52,896 nt of DNA from Folioceros fuciformis (Eukaryota; Anthocerotophyta; Anthocerotopsida; Anthocerotales), in contig JBNGIO010005683.1 in NCBI GenBank assembly GCA_049999805.1, positions 41,285 through 94,180 on the forward strand. Direction: 5' to 3'. Under the pieces are notes generated by a model. That model ran no database searches and was not told the origin of the DNA. It worked only from the letters and a program-made list of their open reading frames with translations. Positions 22,420 to 33,657 of the stretch are shown piece by piece (position 1 is the stretch's first letter; the number at the start of each line of letters is the position of its first letter). The translations under genes were made by a program, and so were the position numbers.

Positions 22420-22550
22420 ATTTGAGGGAGGTTTGAGGGAGGTGTGGGAAGTGGTGGAGATGCATACAGGATGATGCATACAGGATGAGGGAGGTGTGGG
22501 ATTTGAGGGAGGTGTGGGAAGTGGTGGAGATGCATTCATGGTTTTGGTAG
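22420..22550. repeat. G-rich minisatellite of GAGGGAGGTGTGGGAAG type
   Basis: A block of about 35 bp with the core GAGGGAGGTGTGGGAAG, continuing into GTGGTGGAGATGCAT, occurs twice (about 22436 and 22507). A short duplicated GATGCATACAGGAT lies between. No coding function is seen. Confidence 0.7.
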
Positions 22551-22564
22551 GAGGTGACATTAAG

Positions 22565-22680
22565 TAACCTTTCATAGGGCGAAATTAAGGTTAGGTTTAG
22601 GTTGGAGTTAGGTTAAGGTCAGAGTTAGGGTTAGGTCGGAGTTAGGGTTAGGTTTAGGTCGTAGTTAGGTTTAGGTGGGA
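22565..22680. repeat. Degenerate telomere-like TTAGGG/TTTAGG repeats
   Basis: About 115 bp consist almost wholly of GTTAGG, GTTTAGG and GTTAGGG units in one orientation, spaced by CGGA or CGTA. They resemble the plant telomere unit TTTAGGG but are degenerate, so this would be an interstitial array or a simple-sequence expansion. Confidence 0.6.
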
Positions 22681-23129
22681 GAGAAGGATTGCCGGGGGTG
22701 TGATTGATGCTAACTCTGTTAGTCAGTGATGCGGGGTTCTTGGCCAAGACAGTATAAGAGGTTAGGCCCCTCATTGAGGAGGGAGTGTAAGAGGTTAGGC
22801 CTATCAATGAGGAGGGAGTGGTCTTTTGGTGTGATTCCCTTTCTCCCTTGTGTGCAGGTTGTCGGATTAGGAAGCTGATCCGGTGAGAGTGCACCTTGGG
22901 CCTGATCCCCTGCCACTAGGCGACATGGTGGATCTTTAGGCTGCCAAGACCTGTACGGCCAGATCTGCAATGGTTGATCTTCTTTGTATGCTGGTGGGTT
23001 TTCAAAGTAAGAGTTGCAGGGTCGTGAGCCAAGGAGGCTATGTAGCCCAAGACTTCACATCTCTGCCTTAAAGGCTGCAAATGAGGAGGTTGTTGTGTTC
23101 CTAATTCCAGGAGTTGACTCGTAGATTTC

Positions 23130-23186
23130 AGGGTTCTGAAGTGAGGAGCTTAAGTGTTAAAAAAGTGAGGAGCTTAAGTGTTAAAG
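23130..23186. repeat. Short tandem duplication GTGAGGAGCTTAAGTGTTAA
   Basis: The motif occurs twice in a row, with a short A-run between the copies, next to the larger minisatellite. Confidence 0.75.
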
Positions 23187-23194
23187 AGGGGGGG

Positions 23195-23520
23195 GGTTGG
23201 CGTTGGTGTTGAAGCTTCCTTTCAGCTGCTAAGATGGTTGGTGCTTGGAGCCGAGAGTGGTGGTTGGAGTTGGTGTTGAAGCTTTCCTTCAACTGTTGAG
23301 ATGGCTGGTGCTTTCAGCTGTGAGTGGGGCTTGGAGTTGGTGCTGAAGCTTCCTTTCAGCTGTTGAGATGGCTGGTGCTTGGAGCTGAGAGTGGAGATTG
23401 GAGTTGGTGTTGAAGCCTCCTCTAAGCAACTGAGATGGCTGTTGCTTTCAGCTAAGAGTGGGGGCTGGAGTTGGTGTTGGAGCTTTTTTCTAGCTGCTGA
23501 GGTGGCTGGTGCTAGGTATG
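23195..23520. repeat. 67-bp minisatellite, five copies
   Basis: Five diverged units of 66-68 bp begin at about 23197, 23263, 23331, 23398 and 23466, each opening with a GGAGTTGGTGTTGAAGC-type core followed by GAGATGGCTGGTGCTT. No unit preserves a reading frame across the array. Confidence 0.85.
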
Positions 23521-23635
23521 GAGTCTGACCTAACCGCTGTAGCCACAGTTAAGGTTAGGTAGGTACTAACAGGTAGGATCATGTCAGTATGTTAGGGAAG
23601 AATAAGTAGACTGCCTTGACTTGGGATCACTCTTT

Positions 23636-23735
23636 NNNNNNNNNNNNNNNNNNNNNNNNNNNNNNNNNNNNNNNNNNNNNNNNNNNNNNNNNNNNNNNNN
23701 NNNNNNNNNNNNNNNNNNNNNNNNNNNNNNNNNNN
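23636..23735. other. Assembly gap, 100 N
   Basis: A run of 100 Ns between the minisatellite belt and the broken Copia integrase. The rest of that element's pol gene is missing from here on. Confidence 0.98.
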
Positions 23736-23771
23736 CTGCAATGTTATATTCTTCCTCTCAGCAAAGGAGTT

Positions 23772-24218
23772 TTATGCTGGAGTGTAGGGCAAAGTGAATT
23801 GATGATGAATCTCTTCATCTTCGCAAAAATCTTGGAAAGCTAAGTTGGTATACTCACCATCGTTATTTGTACGGAGAATCTTCACACAGGCACCAATCTG
23901 CCTTTGTACATGCCTCACAAAAGATTGGAAGCACTCAAGGGCTTCACTCTTGTTCTTGAGAAAATATACTGTGCAATATTGGCTCCACTTGTCTACAAAT
24001 GTGATAAAATATGGTGCACCTCCAAAAGAAGCCGTCGATATGGTGCAGTAGATGTCATTGTGAATTGTTTCAAGGACTGCCTTTGCACAGGTAAGGTGCT
24101 TGTCCCAGTAAGGCAAGGAATGTGCCTTGCTCATTGCACATGAGTCACAGAAAGGGCTGAACTTTGGGATGAAGTTGATGGTATCTCTAAAACTACCACT
24201 ATGAGCTAGAGACGACAA
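23772..24218 (-). pseudogene. Copia integrase core fragment
   Basis: About 148 residues read CDSCAMSKAHSLPYW (integrase zinc-finger Cys pair), then HNDIYC, YFITFVDKWSQYCTVYFLK and RTNNDGEYTN. The two catalytic Asp positions of the DD35E core fall in the HND and FVDKWS blocks. The usual RSDNGGEY block reads RTNNDGEY, with its Asp changed, and the frame stops soon after, before the catalytic Glu region is complete. Confidence 0.85.
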
Positions 24219-24271
24219 CTTCTAAAAATTAACATGGCCAAGGCGATAGCACCAAAGATGTATGGTGAGTT

Positions 24272-24700
24272 TCATCTAGAGAGCATGGTAGATGGAATGG
24301 TAGGAGGCTCCAAAGTTAAGACATCAAGCATGTACAAGTCATTATATGGGTGGCCAGAAAACAACTTGTGATTGGAGTTGGGGCTAAATATATGACAACT
24401 TGTGTGGTCAAAGCAGACTTGACACAAGTGTTCTTGTGTGAGTTTGTAAACAAACATGAGGTTCATCATAGCCGAGACATAACGTACTCTTGATAGGGTG
24501 AGACTCCTATGCCCAAGTAGTTGTATCATGACATAACTTCTGCCCTTTATTGATAAACCATTATCATCACCTGACAACACAAACTGCTTATCATTCTTAG
24601 AGGGAACAAAAGATGAGAAGGCACGCCTGTCTAAACATATGTGACTTGTAGCACCTGAATCTATAAACCACTTATCTTGTTGGACAGTGACATAATTCAC
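24272..24700 (-). pseudogene. Copia protease and GAG-pre-integrase fragment
   Basis: The translation has WFIDSGATSHICLDR, the aspartic protease D-S-G active site with the typical ATSH tail. Then come FVLSGDDNGLSIKGRS and a GAG-pre-integrase-like VYKLTQEHLCQVCFDHT. The frame ends at a stop before integrase. Confidence 0.87.
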
Positions 24701-24745
24701 ACAATAACAACTATTGAAGGCAACTTGGCTCTGCCCATAGCTACA

Positions 24746-25621
24746 TTAGACCCTGGAAGAGCTGAGTTCACCATTGCTCTTCTTTTTGTAGACACTCTTA
24801 TAATGCCCTGGTATTGTACACCAGTTGCATGTAAAAGGTTTCTTCTGCAAGTTGGGCAGCCTTGATGAAGGTGGATTGAATGAGCCTCTTCCACAACCTC
24901 GTCCATGATATCCTCCATGCCCACGTGAGGCATACAACACTCGATTGCTGTTGTTGATTGTAGAGCCTCTATTCTTATGAAGAGTCCTTGACCTTTCTTC
25001 CGCTAAGAGTGCTCCAAGGACTTCCTCCAAGATAACATTAGGTGTGGTCCCAGCTGTTGCTACTTGAACTGCTGCTCGAATAGTTGCATTTTGTGAACTC
25101 ACCAACTGTCAGTAGATGTTTGGCAGAGAAGCAAGAAGGTTTACAGCAACCTGAACTTCTGTTAAAACAATGCCACCGCAAGCCAAGTTAGCCCTCAAGG
25201 TTCTAAACTTGTGTATACAGCCCTCGACGGGCTCAAAGTCCTTCATCCACAAGATAAAAAATTCACAGTATGCATGCACCATCGATGCTAAGCTTTTGTT
25301 TTCATAAATGAGTTTGAAAGCCTTCCACACAACATTAGAGGTGGTTGCACCTATTGTATGAGGCATCATAGTTCTATTCAGGGAGGCAATAAGTATTGAT
25401 CGAGCCCTCCTATCCTTTTGCTGACAAGGTAGGAAATTTTCTAGCGGGGATGCAAGACAAGCATCAAAGCCGTCTACAATGCCCATCAACTCATTCTCAT
25501 CAAAGATCTGCGTTAGCCTCATGAACCAGATAGCATAATCGATCCCATCAAACTTGTCTTTGTCCCTGAACTCTATTTTGAGAGGAACGATGCAAGGAGT
25601 TTGCTGTGAGGATAGGGGCAA
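24746..25621 (-). pseudogene. Copia gag (UBN2-type) with degenerate zinc knuckle
   Basis: The first part (25621-25109) has IEFRDKDKFDGIDYAIWF, a gag N-terminal signature, and KDRRARSILIASLNRTMMPH. A stop separates it from a second part (25105-24746) that has a Gly/Arg-rich stretch and CNWCTIPGHYKSVY. In that CCHC knuckle the last Cys has become Tyr, so nucleic-acid binding is likely lost. Confidence 0.87.
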
Positions 25622-26300
25622 GAGTGCTACCTGACATATTTGCTAAGACAGTGTTACTCACCAACTTGAACTGCGACCTATGCTCAAGAAGCAACCTAGG
25701 CTGCATTGCTTGAGGAGAGAAATCAAAAGGTGAGTAATCCACAAACTCGATGTCAAAATCATGAAAAAGAAAAGGCAAATTAGTAGTTGTCCTCCTCAGT
25801 TTGCATACGACATGGATTTTGAGAATATTGAAGAACAATGCCCATACATTGAGACTTGTTTATCAAGATTCAAAGCAGAAAGATGATCTTGACAAATCTC
25901 ATGAAGAATCTGGATAGATTCAGAAAGGCAATCAATCAACTCCTTTTGAGTGTGAAGGAGTTACAAATTGGTGATAGGGAGGTGGACCAAAGATTTGGTG
26001 GTGACGCTGGTTGAAGATAGTGTTCTTTGTGTTCTCGTAAAGGGGCTAGCAACAGGTTGAATCTCAAACGGTTGTGTGCTCATAGAACAATTAGCTCTTA
26101 GGCCATGGCGCTGAACAATGGAAGGCGATGTTGGGCATGTTGTGAATCTTTCCTCCTCTCTGCATTGGGGGCAAAGCAGGCCGGAAACTTATAAGTGTGC
26201 AAGCTTATCGGCACTTAGGGCACACTTATCATCGGCCTTTGTGTAACGCTTTGGCATCTTGAAGATTGGTTGGTTGATCGCTCATATATAGAGAATCATG

Positions 26301-26312
26301 GGTTTGATACCA
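26301..26312 (-). other. Copia primer-binding-site-like sequence (initiator Met tRNA)
   Basis: The minus strand reads TGGTATCAAACC, close to the common plant Copia primer-binding site TGGTATCAGAGC complementary to initiator tRNA-Met. It lies upstream of gag in the right orientation. Two mismatches fit a decayed copy. Confidence 0.6.
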
Positions 26313-26680
26313 TAAAGTATTCCTAACCTTATTTGCTGGAAGCAACATGAAGTAAGCAAGCGAACAATCGTGAGAAGCCAAAATGTATTAAGAGAGAGAG
26401 AGCGATTGATGCACAAAGATGTTTTTAAGTACAGATGGATGAAGACGGTTTTCATAACTGCTATCACTACACGGGCAACTACACTAACTGTAAGGTAAGT
26501 CTTATGCTTCTTTTTATCTACCATTAAAGAACACATCTAGATCATTGCACTTGGCTTGCTCTCTCCTAACTTGTAGCTATGAGAGCCTCTTGAAAACTCA
26601 AGAACACATCTAGTGCGTTACATAGTGGAGGATAACATATTGCTACAAATGACACAATGCGTGAAATAATTCTTTTTCTT

Positions 26681-26842
26681 CGGCCAAGGGGATAGCTCCT
26701 CATCCTATAGAGAGTACCCCTATTTCTTCCTCAATGAAATGTTAACCATTTGATCTTTCTTTGGCCAAGGGGGATAGCTTCTCATGCTATAAGGAGTACC
26801 CCTATTTCTTCCTCAATGAAATGTTAACCCTTTGATCAACCC
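26681..26842. repeat. 81-bp tandem duplication
   Basis: Two units start at about 26681 and 26762. Both contain GGCCAAGGGG, GGATAGCT and AGTACCCCTATTTCTTCC, followed by CAATGAAATGTTAACC. They may lie in the 5' LTR or leader of the neighbouring Copia element. Confidence 0.8.
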
Positions 26843-27239
26843 TTTTTCGTTATCCAAGAGGACTAGGCCTAGTCCTCTTGCCTGGTCTTGTATTGCTTGG
26901 TCCTATGTTGCTCAATCCTTGCCACCAAAACCTAGGTTTTGGTGTCTTGATGTGCTTGTCAAGCATCCCACATGGGACTTTTCTTATGAGTATGTCAACC
27001 CTCAACCTTTGAGGTTGAGCACTGCAAGGTGCACATTGGCTAAGACCCATAAACACGTCCCATGTAGGATAAGCATAGCTTAGTCCCCTTGCCATTGAGA
27101 CATACAAGACCATATACAAGGCATTCTCTAAGTTTCTTAAAACATGTGCCAAGGCATATCATAATAAGAAGAGCAAAGTTGGTACCGTACATTGTGGATT
27201 TCGGTTGATAGCAAGAGTCCATCACCGTACTAAGGGTAT

Positions 27240-27490
27240 TGGAATATTTTGTGTATAAAATTATAACAAGTGTAGCAAGTGTCCATCAACCTACTAAGAG
27301 CATTAGACATCAACCTACTAAGAGCATTAGAATATGTTGTTTACAAAATTATAACGAGCGTAGAAGTGTCTATCAGCCTACCAAGGGCATCAGAATGTGT
27401 TGTTTACAAAATTATAACGAGTGTAGCATGTGTCCATCAGCCTACCAAGGGCATTAGAATATGTTGTTTACAAAATTATAACGAGTGGAG
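27240..27490. repeat. 62-65-bp minisatellite, about four copies
   Basis: The core GTTGTTTACAAAATTATAAC recurs near 27333, 27397 and 27462, with a diverged first copy near 27246. A linking segment reads CATCAGCCTACCAAGGGCAT. A 22-bp segment, CATCAACCTACTAAGAGC plus four more bases, is itself duplicated in the first unit. Confidence 0.85.
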
Positions 27491-27539
27491 TGGAGATGGC
27501 TTCAACAGCTCTAGTGGCATGTAGAGCCTTCCACCTTCA

Positions 27540-30500
27540 TAACCACCATGCATTAGGTGCAATTGGGTAGTTTAAAACCAATAAGTAGGCCTGGGGACTA
27601 GTTCTCTTTGGCTTGAACAACTTTTTATTGGCAATTTCCCTTCTTTCATGGGTATCTAGTTTTATCTGTCTCATTTTCTAACAAAGTTTCCATATTCCTT
27701 TTAATTCTTCGTAAAGATAAAGACCTCTAAGTGAAAAGTATATTCTTGTTCATGGTAAACAAATTTTTCTAAAGGTTATATATATATTTTCATAATTCTC
27801 TCTCTATATATTATAAGTTGAATAGTTACTTGTATTTAAAGAACTTGATTTGATGTAAGCACAACGTTATTCATAATTTTTGGCTAACATATGGATGATA
27901 TGAGGAAACATATACGAGGTATCACTTGAATTATGCAATAATGAATCTAGATAATGTTAACATGATATCGCATATTTTTAAAACATGTGAAATACACACA
28001 AGTAAGTCCAACATTGAGATTGCCCAAGTTATGTAACTTGATATATTTGTTTCTTACATTCACTCTTTCTTTTCTTGTTAAATTGTTGTTAAAATTTTCA
28101 TCAATTTTGATTAATTAAAAAAATAATTGTTCATCCATTCTCTTAAATATGACAATAAATTTGTGGTTTAATTTTTTTTAGGGTTTAGTGTTTATCTTTT
28201 CAAGTTCATTATACTTAGCTTTGAAAGGGGAAGATCTAATGTTGTGAAAGGAGAACAAGTATATTGTCCACATGGTTATGATTCAATAAAATTGAATGTT
28301 CGAATCGCAACTTCTTTGAGACTTTGTAGTCGAACACCAATTAGTTACACGATTCAATTTGTTGCATAAAGTGCAACAATTGCTACTTTAAATAAGGGTA
28401 GCCGTGTGAATATGTTTGTCAAAGTTAGTTGTTTGCCACAATTCAAGTACAATCAAAATTACCTTGCTTCTTTGAACTGTATTACAAAGAAAAGTTTCAA
28501 AAAGTGTAACAATGCACATGGTGCATTGTATTAGACAATTAGTTGTTTTGTGCAGTGTGAGATATTCCAATTTTATTATGAGCACTAATAGAAAAATAAA
28601 TTTGATAAAATACCATAAAATAAAATAACATAATTCTAATATGTTTTGATCACAATCTCTAATGAAATGAAATAAGCATATTTTATTCACTAAGCAGCAT
28701 GCTTTAATGCAGCAACAATATTATCAATAACAAATTCAAAATTTTACTTGTAAAACTTTATAATATCAACATTGGCTAGGGAGAAAGAGGTTTCTCCATT
28801 CAAAAGGGGTTTTAGCTAAAATCCCAACAATTTTCTACAAGTTTGGATTTATTTATTTTTTACATCTTTTGTAGATCCTTAATAACCTCTTTTATGGTGT
28901 TGAGAGAGAAATTTCACTTCAATGTCAATATTACAATTTGCACGCACTTCACATGATATAAAAATTAAGAATTAGTAAGGATGAATACATGTTGAGCTTT
29001 CAATTTACAATAATTGAAATATGTTATGTTTTTAGAAAAAATCTAAGTTTTATAAAATTTAGAGTAGCCTTCATTGTACGATGCATACAAATTCGCATCA
29101 CTTCAAAATTAACCTCCAAGTGCAAAGAGGGGTTTCTGGAGAAACCCTTTCTTCCTCTCTTAAACTCGCCTTGACATGATAAAACTTGATTCTAGCTAGA
29201 TTTGAATTGCTAACCTTTAGAGCACCTGGAATCGACTTGTAGCTTGATTGCAACGAAGAAAAAGTCTACTAGCTATGCTTTCCATGTTCATAGATCTACA
29301 TATCGCTTCAAAGGACTTGGCCCAATGCCATTAGTGGCAAAGTGTTGGTGGCTTGGCCTGGAAGACCGTCTATTTTTCTAAATGGCACAATGTGGCGTGG
29401 AATGCACCAAAGATGAAGAGATGATGTTGCAATGGAGCAAAGAAACATAAGTGGAGTTCGTTCTCGAGAGCCTGCTCCATTTGTCAGCAAATGATTTGAG
29501 GGGCTCTTTTCTCGATCCGCTTCCGGAGGCCAAGGGCTCCACCAATGCCCATTTGCTAGCTTAAAGTTCGCAACAACAGCGAGAGTACCTACTGCAGAAT
29601 AATGGAGTACTGCAGTACATCACTGGGTCCATGAGATCTTCGGATGCCCTCCTCGTAAAACTCGCAAATCGCCTTGCACCAACTAATCTGCACCAGCGTC
29701 GTTGCCATCTCGCAAATGTTGAATCCAATGCTTCCATGGGACAAGTTGGTGATCGCGTTCTTGTGTAGCTACATCATAAGTGTAGAGTGGCATTCGGAAA
29801 AAGGCTCCGTGTGAGTGTGATGACACCGAACCCGTGTTATGCCATGGACTTCGCATTCAAAGGAGACCTCGTACTAGCACAAGAGTATGCGTCAGACTCT
29901 CCACAATCTTCAGCAAGGGAGACGTGTGGCGGTAGAATGGAGCTTGCTGTGCCAGCAGAGCACAAAATCTGGTGATACTGGAAAGGTTGAGCTGGCTGGT
30001 CCAGTCGAGGGAGCTTGTTTAGAAGGTGGTCGTACAGCTGGAGCCCAGGCACCTTCACACTTTCGAGAGGCCTGGTACCTGAGGCAATGAGGGAAATTGA
30101 CTGGCTTGTACCGTACGGCGCGGCAGGCATGAAGCCAAAGGATATTTTAGCTGTAAGGAAACGCCCAGCTTGGGTGGTGCTCAATGTGATGGTTCCGTTC
30201 TACGACTTCGTCTCCAACAGATTGAAAGCCTTAGAGCAGCCTACAGTTGGGCACTTTGGAAGCACTGACCCACATGTGGACAAGCCCAGGACCTCCCATC
30301 TCTGTTCAAACACTTCATGAACTCCGTGAGGCTTTTGCCCCATTATCTCAGTGATGTTTGCACGGAAGCCTTCACATTCGTCGCCTCTGAGAGACAAAAG
30401 TAATATGACCAGGCCCCCGATGATGAACATGCACAGTGGGATCGCGCATCACCTAACGTTGGCCAGGAAGACTGTACTGACAAGTTAGGTGATGCCCTTG

Positions 30501-30960
30501 ATCAATTCCTCGTTCAAGTGACGCCGAAGTCGGTAAGATGGTGTCAAAGGTGATGGGACCCGGTATGACAAGACTAGTTCACGTGCAGTACCCAGTGTGC
30601 AAGATTACCATAACCACTTTAGTCTCATGGTACTGCGATCCTCATCCTGCTGCACTGTCGTCCACACAGATGCAAATCAAGGTCGCTATTGCAGAGTGAG
30701 CTGTGCAGATGAAGCCAAGCTTGAAGTGCGCGGCGCATGTTGGTTTATGGCTTGCACTCTGTCGTTTGTCGCTTGTCTCTTTGCAAGGTTGAGTCTGGAG
30801 GTAATTCTTCGCTCTTCGATGGGCTTGTGGGGCTGGACCAGGCATTCTGGACCCCCCTCCGTATTAAGAGACGAGTCTGAAGAGCATGCAAACCTCGCTG
30901 ACATAGGATAGTGTCCCTTGTCCCTGCCTATCACGCCCCCCAAGAAGAGCATGAGCGAGA
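27540..30960. other. Intergenic region, mostly AT-rich, no supported gene
   Basis: From 27.6 to 29.2 kb the DNA is strongly AT-rich with no coding signal. From 29.3 to 30.9 kb composition becomes balanced and short frames of 60-115 codons occur on both strands. A minus-strand frame at about 29780-29590 reads like an exon but matches no family I know. The frames cannot be chained into a gene. Confidence 0.5.
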
Positions 30961-30963
30961 GCT

Positions 30964-32366
30964 TCAAATATCTGAGGTTAAAGAAGAGGAGATGCAGGAA
31001 CCAGTATCATTGCTACCGTCGTCCCTGGTCTCCCGACGATCGTCGCGGAAATCTGCCCTGACGTAGGCAAGGAGGCTCTTGTTGAGGGGCTGCCGCGATT
31101 TGAACAAGGCGAGGTACTCTGCGTAGGTGAAGGGCCTGTAAACGGGAGGGTGGTTTGAGTCGAGCAGCTGGGGCAAGGGCGCTACGGTGGCGTCCTTGCG
31201 GGGGGAGTAGAACAAGGCCATAGACAGCCTGGGCGTGTCGGGATGCACCTGCGCTCGATGCATCACGCTGGGATACACGTCATTGCTCACAGCCTGCAAC
31301 CCAGCAGCACCAAATTGAACACACGCACGTCCACCGGAATTAATTGACAGGCATTTTGCTGTTAGGACGTCGCTAAGCGAGAGACGGTAGTCACCTGGAG
31401 AATGTCCCCAACATTGACGACGAAGGCCCCAGGATGCGGCTTCACGAAAACCCAACGCCCGTCCTTGAGGATCTCAAGCCCACCCACGTCGTCCTGATGG
31501 AGCACGGTGAGCACGGATGGGTCGGAATGCGGCACAACGCCGATGCTCTTGGATGGCTCCGGGCAGTTGGGGTAGAAATTGAGACGGTGCGTGGTGAAAC
31601 TGTCTGCGCCGCCACAGTAGCGCGTGATGCAATCCTGCTCTAGCCCGGGCCCAAGGGCCTCCGTCAGCAGCTCCACCATCTGCTTCGCCACGTTCTCCAC
31701 CGCCATCACGTACTCCCCCAGCCCGGCACTGTGTTCCAGGCAACAATCGCTCAGCAAGAGCATTGCCAAGTCCTGGGATGAATTTTTACGAGGGAATCAC
31801 ATCGCACGACGCGCTTGCAGCGAGATATGTACGTACCTGAATTCCTGGGCTTGAGCCGGGTCGGGCCAGATTCTATCGGAGTAGTGCTGGATGATCCCGG
31901 GGTCGTTGAAGACGGTGAAGTTCTGCTGCCACAGGAAGAGGTTGCAGGCGCTCCTGCGCAGGACGGGACCACGCGGCAGGGGCTCGGGGACGCCCCCGAC
32001 CCGGTATCCCACGGAGGATCCATCCGACGGGCCTGGGCAGCACCCCGCCAGCTTCCGCTCGAAGGGCAGCGCGAACAGGGATCGCGCTAGGCCCTGCACG
32101 TGCTCTACGAGCTCCAACGACACGCCGTGGTTCACGATCTGGAAGAAGCCCCATTCACGAGCCGCCTGCCCCACCTCCCGCGCCAGCCTCGCCCTGCAGG
32201 CTGCGCCCCCGTCCGCCAGAACAGACAGGTCGAAGAGCGGCACATCCTGCTCCGGCTGCTGCGGTTCCTCTTTCGCATCGATTTCCTTCAGAATCGCCGG
32301 GGGAGGCGGCCACAGGAAGGCCGGCGCCAGCCCGTCCATGGCGCCCGGCATCGCCACCGTCGCCAT
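30964..32366 (-). CDS. 2-oxoglutarate/Fe(II) dioxygenase, gibberellin-oxidase-like (DOXC class)
   Basis: Three exons are 32366-31837, 31728-31395 and 31293-30964. The introns are GT-AG, phase 2 after the codons for EF and phase 0 after ILQ, giving 397 residues. The DIOX_N part contains the VPLFDLSVL strand and the REWGFFQIVNHGV block. The catalytic 2OG-FeII_Oxy domain has NFYPNCPEP, then HSD (His244, Asp246) for iron, a distal His300 in VMHRAQV and the 2OG-binding RLS (Arg310, Ser312). The C-terminal YRPFTYAEYLALFKS block resembles gibberellin 3- or 20-oxidases, which hydroxylate or oxidise gibberellin precursors in the cytosol. The exact substrate cannot be told from sequence alone. A paralogue with the same intron positions lies at 36242-38072. 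Confidence 0.88.
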
Positions 32367-33657
32367 GACGACTCGCCCCGAACTACCAGCTCAAATGACC
32401 CCCAGTGCCCCGCATTGCGGAAGACGGAATCTCCATGCCATCCGCTGACACGCACGGATCTCTTGCCCAGTCCGCGGCTTCCCAGACCTTCAGGAGACGA
32501 GACGGCGTTATCTATCTACATGTACCGCGCGTAAGATTTGTACCAATTACAGTAAGATTGACGGAGTCGCGATTTGTGATTGTTTCACGACCCGCGTTTT
32601 CCGTCCTGGCGTTGCCTTTGCTTTGCTTTGCTTTGTTCCGGCTTCTTCTTCCCCCGCGGCCGACTTTGGCTTCACAGAGCCGCGTTGGCCGCTGTGGCGG
32701 CTCCTGGGTCACAGGATTTCGATAACGATTCTTTCCCGCTTCTTTTAGGGCCGTGCGGGGCCCCCGGGTCTCGGTTGAGTTCTGTTGCACGTCACTCTTT
32801 CGCTTTTGGAAAACCGGGCCGGGACCAGCCCGGATGCCTGGACGCCAGAGCAGTCCCTGCTCGCCGGCCAATGGCGCTCCCGCTGGCAGGTTTGCATGAA
32901 ATATCTGCAATCGGGGCCGGGGCGATATTTTGGTGTGCGGTGCGGCAGCTCTTTTGGTCGGATTCGACATTGTAATCGGGGCTGATGAAGCTCCTAATGC
33001 AGATTCTAAACAGGATCTGAGCACGGGGATGAGCACACAACGACATCGGGCCCGCCTCCGGCACGACCAACCTCTGACTACCTTCCCCGTAGTCCATGCG
33101 CATGGCCTCCGCACCGGGTTAGCACTGCAAGCGCGGAATTGTGAGTCACGCTCCAGTTGGTTGGTTGCACCTGGCACTTCAGCACAGGGTGGGGAGCGGG
33201 AGCTGCGGCCCGGCGAAGGAAGCGTCACGCTGTCACCACGCCTGGCGCAACTGCCTCATTGACGCAGATTGCCTCTTTCGGAAGGTGCATCCAGAAGGTG
33301 AAGTTGACGGTGAAGGCGAGGATGAACCCTGGTCGTTTCGTGTGTTGCGCAAAAATTTCGTGTCCCCTCCCAAAAGGCTCCGGGGTCGGAGAATTCACGC
33401 TAATGGTGCGCCTTGGGTTTCAGCGTGCGCGGCTTCCCGAGCACTCAGACGGTCTGTGATTTTTGCAGGAGGGGATCAGTTCAAGTGGGAGGAGAGGAGC
33501 CGGGAAGAGTGAATCCTCAATTTTTTTCCTTATCCACTCCTTGAGAAGATGATACCGAGAGGACAATCCTTACCGCCGCACAGAAACGGCCATCGTTGCG
33601 GTCGCTTCGTCTCCCCTGGCTCCTTGTTGTGACGGTGAGGAGCAGGAAGCTAGACGA
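32367..33657. other. Shared upstream region between divergent genes
   Basis: About 1.3 kb separates the start of the minus-strand dioxygenase from the open frame of the plus-strand kinase-like gene, so both promoters must lie here. It is moderately GC-rich, with overlapping short frames on both strands and no domain. I see no convincing TATA box or operator. Confidence 0.45.

Larger units (their letters stand above)
23740..26312 (-). mobile_element. Ty1/Copia retrotransposon, 5' half (gag to integrase), degenerate
   Basis: On the minus strand the order is primer-binding site (26312-26301), gag, zinc knuckle, protease and integrase, then the 100-N gap. RT and RNase H are absent on the near side of the gap. 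The frame is interrupted by stops between modules, so the copy is dead. The 5' LTR should lie to the right of 26312, but I could not define its ends. Confidence 0.88.

Noticed and set aside
23195-23520. Repeat array considered as a CRISPR
   Set aside because: The units are contiguous and diverged with no unique spacers of constant length, and the setting is a plant nuclear genome.
29590-30320. Possible exons on either strand (for example KDILAVRKRPAWVVLNVM on plus)
   Set aside because: Neither strand gives a chain of exons with matching phase, and no family is recognisable.
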